Assembly (NCBI GenBank): GCA_021828225.1
Contig: JAKASH010000260.1
Span: 1 to 5,506 of the forward strand
Reading direction: 5' to 3'
DNA length: 5,506 bases
From: Acidobacteriota bacterium
Lineage (GTDB): Bacteria; Acidobacteriota; Terriglobia; UBA7540
Part shown: positions 1-5,506 of the stretch, piece by piece
Position numbering within the stretch: position 1 is the first letter of the stretch
How the letters are laid out: every line of letters starts with the position of its first letter
Translations under genes and position numbers: made by a program
The notes under the pieces: generated by a model
Told to the model about the DNA's origin: nothing
The model's input: only the letters and a program-made list of their open reading frames with translations
Databases searched by the model: none

Positions 1-137
1 TAGACTCCGAGAAGTGTGCTTTATGCTTTCTCTTAGTCAAAAAAAATCGCAATGGGTCCCGGGTGCAGCGGGCGCACGTCCGTCATCGCAAAGTGTCCCG
101 TTCCTGGAAAACAAAAACGGACAGCCGATAACAACTA

Positions 138-151
138 GTGCTTAGTTGCGT
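138..151 (+). repeat. Left terminal inverted repeat of the IS630-family element
   Basis: GTGCTTAGTTGCGT is matched exactly as the reverse complement at 1188-1201. The next 15 or so bases match only in part (a shared TGTA core near 164-167). The transposase stop codon (complement of 142-144) lies inside this repeat. This is the end distal to the transposase start. Confidence 0.8.
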
Positions 152-1162
152 AAGTTAATGAGTGTATTTCTAAGCTGGCTACCCTTAACTTCTCGCTTGC
201 GCCATTGGAATGGTTTGGATTTTTGATTATGTTGCTGAATGAAGGCTTCGATCGCCGCGCGAAGTCGGTCTTCGGTCTTGAAGCTGGCTCCCCGGAGAGT
301 CTTGCGGGTGAGCAGGCTGAACCAGATTTCGACTTGATTGAGCCAACTGGCCGAGGTGGGAGTAAAGTGAAATTGCACTCGGCCTTCGTACTTGGCCAGC
401 CAGTCTTCGTTCTTTTTGTGCGTGCTGTAGTTGTCCAAGATCACATGGATGTCTTTGCCCGCTGGACAATCGGCAATCACCCCCTCCAGGAAAGCGCGAA
501 AGTCTTCTCGTTTCTTGTGCGCCGTGGTTTGCGCATAGACGTGCCCGGTCGCCACTTCCAGAGCTGTGAAGAGGTTCAGCGTGCCATGGCGTTTGTAGGC
601 GCTCTTCAGCGCCCGCACCACGGTCCCGCTGTCGGTTTCCACGTAACCCGAAGGCCTCTCCTTAGCCTGAATGCTCGGCTTCTCGTCCATGCTCAGTACC
701 AAAGCATTCAGCGGGGGATTCAGATACAATCCCACCACCTCGGCGGCTTTGGGGACAAACTCCAGATCGGTGCTCACGCACCAAGTGCGCATGCGTTGCA
801 GGTAGATGCCCTCGCGTCGCAGAGTGCGCCAAACCGCATGCACGCTGGCTCCCAGTTCCTCCGCCAGGGTCCGACCGTCCCAGTGCGCCAAGCCGGCGGG
901 CGGCGTCTGTTCCAGCAACGCCAGCGGCCGGTCGCGAAACGCCGGACCATAAGTAGGCGAAGCGCCGCCTCCATTTGCTCACCGTGGGAATCGCAGCTCC
1001 CACCTCGCGCGCTACTTGCTGGTTCTCTTTGCCCTGCAAGCACGCCAGAATAATACGAGCGCGCTCTACCTTGCGCACCTCTTCCGTGCGGCTCTTGCTG
1101 AGGACGACGAGTTGGTTCAATACATCTTCGGAGCATTCGAGTTTGGGGGCATGTCTCAGCAT
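142..1162 (-). pseudogene. IS630-family DDE transposase, broken by a deletion with frame change
   Basis: DNA transposase that would bind the element ends and catalyse cut-and-paste transposition. The N-terminal frame runs from ATG at 1162 (an in-frame TTG lies two codons earlier) and encodes a helix-turn-helix region, with PTVSKWRRRFA as recognition helix, ending near 950. The rest is in the frame one base on and reads TYGPAFRDR, then PPAGLAHWDG, then the catalytic domain. The DDE residues are all visible: Asp in LSMDEKPS, Asp in ILDNYSTHKK, and Glu in SWLNQVEIWF, with 34 residues between the last two as is usual for IS630. Family members have roughly 15-20 residues (a GLRDRPR-like segment) between RRRFA and TYGPAFRDR; these are absent here, so the defect is a short non-triplet deletion rather than a simple slip. 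The C-terminus (REVKGSQLRNTLINLRN) is intact and stops inside the left inverted repeat. Programmed frameshifting, known in some IS630 elements, is less likely because residues are missing at the junction. Confidence 0.88.
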
Positions 1163-1187
1163 GCCCAATTGTTACATACTATAGTTA

Positions 1188-1201
1188 ACGCAACTAAGCA
1201 C
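1188..1201 (-). repeat. Right terminal inverted repeat of the IS630-family element
   Basis: This is the exact complement of the left end over 14 bases. It sits 26 bases upstream of the probable transposase ATG (at 1162 on the minus strand), as expected for the promoter-proximal end of an IS630 element. The adjacent AT-rich stretch 1171-1188 is an imperfect palindrome and may hold the transposase promoter, but I cannot pick out convincing -35 and -10 boxes. Confidence 0.8.
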
Positions 1202-2140
1202 CGGGACTCGCTCTCGCAATACCAGCTGCCGGACTGGTTTCGTGATGCGAAGTTTGGAATGTTCATGCACTGGGGTGTTTATTCCGTTCCTGCGCACGCC
1301 AGTGACTGGTACCCGCGGCTGATGTATCGCAGGGAAAGTCCTGTCTTCGAATGGCACCGCCAGCACTGGAGACCGCAGTCGATGTTCGGATACAAGGATT
1401 TCATCCCCATGTTTCGCGGAGATCGTGGATCTTTATCACCCCGATCTTTTCTATTTCGACTGGGCAAACGGCGCTTCTGGATTCGAGCCCTACCGGAAAC
1501 AGCTTGCCGCCTATTACTACACAACGTTGCTGCGGAGCGGGGGCAACAGGTCGTGCTGACCTGCAAGGGCACGGCGTATCCGGAACACGCCGCTGTGCTG
1601 GACATCGAGCGCGGCGTGGCGAGCGAGATCCGCGAATTGCCCTGGCAAACCGGCACTTCGGTCAGTTGGAAATCCTGGGGTTACATTGACAACGATAGCT
1701 TCAAGCCGTCTCCTGAAATCGTGCATGAATTTGTCGACGTTGTGAGCAAGAATGGGAACCTGTCGCTCAATGTGCGTCCCAAACCCGATGGGGTCATTCC
1801 TGAGCAGGCGGAAGAAATATTCCGCAGCATGGGCCGACGGATGGACGTGAACGGGGAAGCCATTTACGGAACGCGGCCGTGGAAGATTTATGGAGAAGGG
1901 CCGACCAGCCTGGCAAGCGGTTCCTTCGCTGAAAAAAAGCTGAAAGAGCTGACCTTCACCCCGCAGGACATCCGCCTCACCACCAGGGGTGACGAGATTT
2001 ATGCCATTTTCATGGCCTGGTCGGAACATCAAGCCAAAATCAAAGGGTCCCGGACCCTTGTGCAGAGTCTTACCTGCAGATACGGACCAATCCCGGCAAA
2101 CTCTCATCCGGGCGGACGGTACATCCAACTCAGGCGCTAA
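1202..2140 (+). pseudogene. GH29 alpha-L-fucosidase remnant
   Basis: Glycoside hydrolase family 29 enzymes remove terminal alpha-L-fucose from glycans, usually after export. The start of similarity (SLSQYQLPDWFRDAKFG, then FMHWGVYSVP, SDWYP and FGYKDFIPMF up to about 1413) matches the N-terminus of the catalytic barrel. The sequence then jumps, one frame over, to EIVDLYHPDLFYFDWANG, which carries the likely nucleophile Asp (1458-1460). The central block that normally lies between (roughly 130-160 residues, including HHDGFA and SSHRAEHW-type motifs) is missing. Near 1519-1524 an extra AC-like dinucleotide returns the frame to ERGQQVVL, SWGYIDNDSFKP, GNLSLNVRPKPDG and IYGTRPWKIYGEGP. Similarity fades near 2045 after YAIFMAWSEHQAKIK, so the C-terminal beta-sandwich is also lost; 2046-2140 up to the stop has no family resemblance. 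No signal peptide is present because the 5' end abuts the insertion sequence. The reading frame is open from 1016 inside the element, but that extension is antisense to the transposase and meaningless. Confidence 0.87.
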
Positions 2141-2276
2141 ACGAAGGGAGTCGCGGACACCAAGAACTCGCAATCGAAAAACTCTCAGCAGTGATTGCAA
2201 TAAGGCGCGCGATCAGAATTTTCCCGCGGGTTTCGCCGATGGCTTGGGTACACTTGAGGCACACGCGAAAAATCGC

Positions 2277-2305
2277 TGGACAATCGAAATGATGTAAGTT
2301 ATTGA
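2277..2305 (+). promoter_or_regulatory. Weak candidate promoter for tRNA-Leu
   Basis: TGGACA (2277-2282) resembles a -35 box and is followed after 17 bases by TATTGA (2300-2305), a poor -10 match. It would start transcription some 14 bases before the mature tRNA. The region is AT-rich compared with its surroundings, which fits a promoter, but the -10 box is weak and the assignment rests on position more than on motif quality. Confidence 0.25.
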
Positions 2306-2325
2306 ATAAAAATGAGTAGATGCTC

Positions 2326-2410
2326 GCGAAAGTGGCGGAATTGGCAGACGCGCCAGACTTAGGATCTGGTCCCGCAAGGGGTGGGGGTTCGAGTCCCCCC
2401 TTTCGCACCA
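2326..2410 (+). tRNA. tRNA-Leu (anticodon UAG)
   Basis: A complete cloverleaf can be drawn. The acceptor stem GCGAAAG (2326-2332) pairs with CTTTCGC (2400-2406), the discriminator is A2407, and CCA is encoded at 2408-2410. The anticodon stem CCAGA (2353-2357) pairs with TCTGG (2365-2369) around loop CTTAGGA, giving anticodon TAG at 2360-2362, which reads CUA and other CUN leucine codons. A class II variable arm (CCC/GGG around GCAA, about 2371-2381) is present as required for leucine tRNAs. The T arm is GGGGG-TTCGAGT-CCCCC (2383-2399). Nothing in it appears damaged, so it should be functional. An integrase remnant ends 15 bases downstream, so the 3' part of this gene probably served as a phage or island attachment site, regenerated on integration. 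Confidence 0.97.
2401..2409 (+). repeat. Candidate attachment-site core in the tRNA-Leu 3' end (copy 1)
   Basis: TTTCGCACC, the last bases of tRNA-Leu, recurs exactly at 3353-3361 on the same strand, on the far side of the integrase remnant. Both copies are followed shortly by CTGT and a pyrimidine-rich stretch. Elements that integrate in tRNA genes leave such direct repeats, but a 9-bp match is shorter than usual. Confidence 0.3.
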
Positions 2411-2424
2411 TCCTGTCTTTTCAA

Positions 2425-3036
2425 TCACTTGTACCTCCTACCTGGTATCGGTCCATCACCATTCTTGAGCACAGGTTGTGCCTGGGTTGCGTCTGGTTGC
2501 GGAGTTACAGGCGCATTAAGACGGTCGATGAAGTGAACATTCCTGTGCGCCACCAAGTGTATATACTTGTCAGTTGTTACCTGAATTGAGGTGTGACCCA
2601 TTTGGTCCCTCACGTACGGTAATGGATCTCCTGCCTCGATGAGTAGGCTTCCAAATGTATGCCTCAAATCGGGAAACCGGAAGTGCCCAAGCCCCGCTCG
2701 CCGAAGACACGGAATATAACAGCTTTCGAGCAACTTGCGGGCGCGGAGCGGTTTCTTGTCCTCTCCAGCAAATAGGAGGTCGTCTTGGATGGACATGCGC
2801 CCTTGCTCGTGGGTTTTTCGCAGGCGGTCTTCATGAAGTTCAACAAGCGTCCGCCGTAATTCTTGGAACATGTCAACTTGTCTTTCCGTCCCGCCTTTTG
2901 GTGTGCTGAACTCTCTACGACACCTGCGACGCTGCACAAAAATATAGCGATTCCCCAGCCTCCATTGGGACGCTGCGCATTGAGCAGGACTTCCGCGCTC
3001 GCGGACCGCTCCTGGCGTAAGGCCAGCAAAGCCAGG
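2425..3036 (-). pseudogene. Tyrosine recombinase (phage/island integrase), decayed C-terminal half
   Basis: Integrases of this type insert an element into a tRNA gene by site-specific recombination. The good part reads on the minus strand from about 2950 to 2425: RYIFVQRRRCRREF, then STPKGGTERQVDM with the beta-hairpin Lys, DLLFAGEDKKP, CLRRAGLGHFRF, then PDLRHTFGSLLIEAG, DQMGHTSIQVT and DKYIHL with the nucleophile Tyr. It ends with the APVTPQPDATQAQP tail seen in a recurring integrase group. The HxxR box reads PxxR: the catalytic His codon is CCC, one base from CAC. Upstream the frame breaks; fragments that could be the first-Arg box (LALLALR at 3015-3035, AEVLLNAQ at 2973-2996) occur in a different frame with indels between. 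The N-terminal arm-binding and core-binding domains are absent. Full-length relatives have about 380-420 residues. The gene reads towards tRNA-Leu and stops 15 bases from its CCA end. A GTG at 2937 would give 170 residues, but that product could not be an active recombinase. Confidence 0.85.
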
Positions 3037-3575
3037 CAGGCGGGCTCAAGAGCCATCCGGAGCGAGTTGCGAAGAAAAGGCCAGCCGCCACACGGGAGTC
3101 GGCGACTACGGAGCGAAGTGCGAACGTGATTAAGGAGTGCGTCCACGGAACAAGTGTTATCCCATGCCGGTGGCCCGTCAATATTCCCGGCTTTTCTTCA
3201 ACGGAGTCTCTCCTGGGGGATTCGACGCCAAACCTTGGCTCGAAGTTCCAGTTTCACCTGATGCAGATGAGGCGGGCTCACGCCGGGTGTCTGTCAGTTG
3301 CACGGAATAGCCTGTTCCGATGAAGAGACAGGGTAAATTGTTGCAAGAACTTTTTCGCACCCTGTTTCATTATTCTGAGAAGAGTCATCAGCAGCCATAT
3401 GGACCGCCCGCCTTGAACAAGATCGGGCCAGTTCATCTTTGCAGCTTGTTCTTCTCTTCTAATGGAACGATGCCCCGTGGTATTGACGGTTCGAGCCACC
3501 AATAGTTGCAAGAAATTCTTCATAGCTGATTCTTGCCATCCGGCTATGCGGTTACCACCAACGTTCTAAGTTTAG
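3037..3575. other. Gene-poor stretch between integrase and mscL remnants
   Basis: I see no supportable gene in these 539 bases. Reading frames on both strands are short, lack Shine-Dalgarno sequences and resemble no family I know. The best plus-strand candidate is a 48-codon frame from ATG 3164 to TAG 3310 (contains LFFNGVSPGG and FDAKPWLEVPV), which might be a fragment of a lost gene. A minus-strand frame at 3278-3523 is equally unconvincing. The 3037-3146 part probably contains further decayed integrase sequence. The stretch from about 3310 to 3575 is more AT-rich than its neighbours, as expected for decayed or intergenic DNA. The decamer GTTGCAAGAA occurs at 3340-3349 and 3505-3514. Confidence 0.5.
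3353..3361 (+). repeat. Candidate attachment-site remnant (copy 2)
   Basis: Second exact copy of TTTCGCACC, followed by CTGTTTCA where the tRNA copy is followed by ATCCTGTCTTTTCA. If real, the pair would bracket an element of about 950 bp that now holds only the decayed integrase. The similarity is short and could be chance. Confidence 0.25.
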
Positions 3576-3788
3576 GACGGCGGCGTAGGATACGGGAGCT
3601 TCCTGAACACCATCATCGAGTTTCTGATCGTTGCCTTCGCCGTCTTTCTGCTCATCAAGTGGGTGAACCGACTGATGCCGAAGCCTGCCGCGGCGTCCGC
3701 CACCAAGGATTGCTCGTATTGCAAGATGAGCATCCAGGCGGCGGCTTCGCGCTGCCCGCACTGCACCTCGCAGCTCAGCGCGGTTTAA
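3576..3788 (+). pseudogene. mscL: MscL (large-conductance mechanosensitive channel), N-terminally truncated, with zinc ribbon
   Basis: MscL is a homopentameric inner-membrane channel that opens under high membrane tension and releases solutes during hypo-osmotic shock. The frame reads GYGSFLNTIIEFLIVAFAV and continues into FLLIKWVNRLMPK, which is the second transmembrane helix of MscL with its preceding periplasmic edge. It ends with a short linker and a C-terminal CxxC...CxxC zinc ribbon (CSYCKM, then CPHCTSQL). Such a ribbon is found in MscL proteins of several bacterial phyla and replaces the usual helical bundle. The pore-lining first helix, normally the first 45 or so residues, and the periplasmic loop are missing. 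The frame is closed by TAG at 3573-3575 and has no ATG, GTG or TTG before the membrane helix, so it cannot be translated as a channel. The stop at 3788 lies 18 bases before the ATG of the MscS-type gene, suggesting an ancestral operon. The overlapping plus-strand frame 3533-3871 is a shadow. Confidence 0.83.
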
Positions 3789-3793
3789 GACAC

Positions 3794-3800
3794 GGAGGAA
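3794..3800 (+). promoter_or_regulatory. Shine-Dalgarno site of the MscS-family gene
   Basis: GGAGGAA lies 6 bases before ATG 3807 and between the mscL-remnant stop (3788) and that ATG. It is the best ribosome-binding site in the window and is the main argument for ATG 3807 over GTG 3879. Confidence 0.55.
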
Positions 3801-3806
3801 CCCGGC

Positions 3807-5506
3807 ATGGGCCAGGCCGCACCAAAAAGACGCAAGGGAATACACACCGGGCGCGGGCCATGTATAATTGAACGATTGGTGAAAAAGGCAAAGTCAGACT
3901 TGTTGCTGCTCGCTTTGGTAGTTTGGGGCATGGTTGGCGCCGTCCCTACGTTCTCGCAGACTTCTCCGCCTCCCGCTCCGTCTGCTACACCCTCTGCATC
4001 CCTGGTGATTCAATTCTTGAATAGGACTATCAATTGGTATCGCCAGTTGCCTGCCGAACAGCGGATCGTTACCGAACCCGATGACCAGATTGTGGTGGAC
4101 AACAACCGCCAGATTGCTGATCAGGTGGTTCGGATCGCGTTCAGCTTTGCACGAGCGCAAGCGGACGCCCTCGCGAAGCAAGCGGCTTCGAAACAGTCCC
4201 AGAACACAGGTGCAGTTCCGACGCGATACAGGGCCCTTCGTGCGATGCAGGCGAAGCTCGACAAACTGTTGCAGGACACGCAGGCGGAATTGGATTCGGA
4301 CCAGCAAAAGCTGGCGACTGCCACGGGAAGCAAGCGCCGGGAGCTTGCATCCCAAGTGTCGGAATTGCAGGGCGAGCTTGCGCTTGCCGAGGCGCGCCGG
4401 GGTGCCGTTCGCAGCATGGTGGAGTTTGTGAGCGGAACAAGCGCCAACGGACTGGGCGCGACCGGCCTGCGGGCCCAAATCGAAACCCTGGCAGGTTCGG
4501 TTCCCGCTGCGGCTTTGAATCCGGCAACCACCAGCCCGGCCGGCGCCTCATCTTCGAGGCCCGTTTCCGGTGCAAGCACGATTGCGGCGCCCAGCAGGCC
4601 GGATCTTTCCGACGTGTGGGTCCTAACGACGGACATTTTTGCTCAATCCGCAAGAATTCACACGGTCGATTCCATCATCGAGCAGACAGATGCGCTCTCG
4701 AAAGCCGTAAAAGATATTCGCGCGCCGCTGATCACTCAGCTCAGAGACTTGTCCCAGACGGGCGATCAGCTTGCCGCCCAGGCGGATACCGCGGGTCCGG
4801 CTCAACTTGCCCAGGAGAAGAAACAGCTCGATGGTCTCGCCGGGCAGTTCAAGGAGATCACATCGTCCGCCATTCCTTTGAGCAAACAGGCCGTGCTGCT
4901 CGGCCTTTACAAGAGAAGCCTCACAAACTGGCGCGATGCGATGGAGAGCCGCTATTCGGCCGATTGGAGGAATCTGGGAGTGCGGGTAGGCTTCCTCGCT
5001 CTGATTCTTCTGATCGTGATCGGATCTGGGGAACTGTGGCGGCGGGCCGTCTACAGGTACATCCATGACCCGCGTCAGAGGCATCAATTCCTGCTCCTGC
5101 GAAGATTCGTCCTCTGGCTCGTGATCGCGCTGATCATCGCCTTCATACTCGCCGGCAGGCTCACTTCCATCCTGACGTTTGCCGGCCTGCTCACCGCCGG
5201 CGTGGCTATCGCTCTCCAGGGTGTGATCCTTTCGGTTGTGGGCTATTTCTTCCTCATCGGGAAATTCGGCATTCGCGTCGGCGACCGCGTGCAAATCAGC
5301 GGCGTCACCGGCGAGGTCATCGATATTGGACTCGTCCGGCTCCATCTCATGGAGCTGGGGGGTGGAGGGTTCGACACTCCCACCGGCCGCGTGGTTGCGT
5401 TCTCGAACTCCATTGTGTTTCAGCCATCCGCGGGCCTATTCAAACAGATTCCCGGTACGAGTTTTATTTGGCACGAGGTTACGCTCACCGTGCCGCGACC
5501 TCCCGA
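3807..5506 (+). CDS. MscS-family mechanosensitive ion channel with large periplasmic domain (partial, runs off right edge)
   Basis: Inner-membrane channel of the MscS superfamily, gated by membrane tension and protecting cells from hypo-osmotic shock. The frame is open for 566 codons from ATG 3807 without a stop. Residues about 32-46 (LLLLALVVWGMVGAV) followed by PTFSQ form a signal peptide. Residues 140-207 are rich in Q, E, K, L and A and likely form a coiled coil (QAKLDKLLQDTQAEL). Residues 232-264 are a Pro/Ala/Ser linker, and 269-384 are again helical. Transmembrane helices lie near 391-408 and 428-450, then the pore helix 455-484 with AGLLTAGVAIALQGVILSVV, where ALQG matches the MscS pore signature. 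The beta domain follows (GIRVGDRVQISGVTGEVIDIG, then GRVVAFSNSIVF where most relatives have a PN motif). The C-terminal alpha/beta vestibule continues beyond the window. Start choice: ATG 3807 has GGAGGAA 6 bases upstream; GTG 3879, in frame, would place the signal peptide at the very N-terminus. A sister mscL remnant precedes it. Confidence 0.92.
   Translation, partial: MGQAAPKRRKGIHTGRGPCIIERLVKKAKSDLLLLALVVWGMVGAVPTFSQTSPPPAPSATPSASLVIQFLNRTINWYRQLPAEQRIVTEPDDQIVVDNNRQIADQVVRIAFSFARAQADALAKQAASKQSQNTGAVPTRYRALRAMQAKLDKLLQDTQAELDSDQQKLATATGSKRRELASQVSELQGELALAEARRGAVRSMVEFVSGTSANGLGATGLRAQIETLAGSVPAAALNPATTSPAGASSSRPVSGASTIAAPSRPDLSDVWVLTTDIFAQSARIHTVDSIIEQTDALSKAVKDIRAPLITQLRDLSQTGDQLAAQADTAGPAQLAQEKKQLDGLAGQFKEITSSAIPLSKQAVLLGLYKRSLTNWRDAMESRYSADWRNLGVRVGFLALILLIVIGSGELWRRAVYRYIHDPRQRHQFLLLRRFVLWLVIALIIAFILAGRLTSILTFAGLLTAGVAIALQGVILSVVGYFFLIGKFGIRVGDRVQISGVTGEVIDIGLVRLHLMELGGGGFDTPTGRVVAFSNSIVFQPSAGLFKQIPGTSFIWHEVTLTVPRPP
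3863..3868 (+). promoter_or_regulatory. Candidate -10 box before the alternative GTG start
   Basis: A perfect TATAAT lies 10 bases before GTG 3879. No recognisable -35 box is found 16-18 bases upstream, where the sequence is GC-rich. If used, transcription would begin at or just before GTG 3879 and yield a near-leaderless mRNA for the shorter protein. It lies inside the coding sequence if ATG 3807 is the true start. Confidence 0.25.

Larger units (their letters stand above)
138..1201 (-). mobile_element. IS630-family insertion sequence (defective copy)
   Basis: An element of about 1.06 kb carries a single transposase gene on the minus strand and is bounded by terminal inverted repeats. The outer 14 bases are perfect inverted copies (GTGCTTAGTTGCGT at 138-151 and its complement at 1188-1201), followed by a further imperfectly matching stretch. 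The transposase is of the IS630/Tc1-mariner type, a family that inserts at TA dinucleotides and duplicates them. With these outer ends, TA is present on the left (136-137) but the right flank is CG. A shorter definition, 145-1194, has TA on both sides. The gene inside carries a deletion and frame change, so this copy should not move by itself, although a related transposase could act on its ends. The insertion separates a small piece of unassigned DNA on the left from a fucosidase remnant on the right. Confidence 0.85.

Noticed and set aside
23..145. A 40-codon frame left of the insertion sequence as the lost N-terminus of the fucosidase
   Set aside because: The frame does not connect to the GH29 frame when the element is removed (a stop intervenes), and it lacks a signal peptide or family motif.
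205..1053. Long plus-strand reading frame across the insertion sequence
   Set aside because: It is antisense to the transposase, whose catalytic motifs lie on the minus strand; its own translation has no recognisable motif.
1016..1201. Start of a continuous 374-codon protein that enters the fucosidase frame
   Set aside because: The first 60 or so codons are antisense insertion-sequence DNA through the inverted repeat; only codons after 1202 resemble GH29.
1517..2200. Minus-strand frame of 227 codons
   Set aside because: Complementary to the GH29 remnant and without motifs.
2320..2589. Plus-strand 89-codon frame over the tRNA
   Set aside because: It translates the tRNA gene and the antisense strand of the integrase; tRNA-overlapping frames of this kind are spurious.
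3488..3495. GGTTCGAG, resembling the T arm of a tRNA, as a second tRNA fragment
   Set aside because: Only eight bases of a highly conserved tRNA motif, with no flanking stems; chance is a sufficient explanation.
4623..5345. Minus-strand 240-codon frame with a very acidic product
   Set aside because: It is the complement of the MscS-family gene, whose membrane helices and ALQG pore motif are clear on the plus strand; the acidic composition is a by-product of antisense codons.
1..5506. CRISPR arrays, toxin-antitoxin pairs, defence genes, riboswitches or retrons
   Set aside because: I looked for regular repeats, paired small overlapping genes and structured leaders on both strands and saw none.

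Overview
This window looks like soil-bacterium chromosome, most likely an Acidobacteriota-type genome. That is inferred from moderately high GC, a GH29 fucosidase remnant, an IS630-type element, an MscL variant with a C-terminal zinc ribbon and a tRNA gene that encodes its own CCA. None of these is diagnostic alone. The left two thirds is a decayed accessory region: every protein gene there is truncated, frameshifted or internally deleted. The only apparently intact features are one tRNA gene and one channel gene that runs off the right edge.

Layout. Positions 1-137 hold no recognisable gene; a 40-codon reading frame (23-145) runs into the insertion sequence but has no Shine-Dalgarno and resembles nothing I know. 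An IS630-family insertion sequence fills 138-1201. Its transposase is on the minus strand and is split between two frames by a small internal deletion. Immediately to the right (1202-2140, plus strand) is a remnant of a GH29 alpha-L-fucosidase. It lacks its N-terminal leader, a large central block and its C-terminal domain, and it changes frame twice. Positions 2141-2325 hold no gene, only a weak candidate promoter for a tRNA-Leu(UAG) gene at 2326-2410. Fifteen bases after the tRNA ends the C-terminal half of a tyrosine recombinase (minus strand, 2425 to about 3036). This is the classical tRNA/integrase arrangement of an integrated element, but the integrase is decayed and even its HxxR catalytic histidine is changed. 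Positions 3037-3575 contain no gene I can support; they include a 9-bp repeat of the tRNA 3' end (3353-3361) that may be a worn attachment site.

From 3576 onward the sequence is osmotic-stress related. A headless mscL fragment (second membrane helix plus zinc ribbon, stop at 3788) lies 18 bases before a strong Shine-Dalgarno/ATG that opens a long MscS-family mechanosensitive channel gene (3807 to beyond 5506). The two have the spacing of an operon of tension-gated channels, of which only the MscS-type member still looks functional.

I found no convincing new multi-gene system. The most informative aspects are the traces of element integration at tRNA-Leu, the unusual IS end structure, and the long MscS-type reading frame with its ambiguous start.
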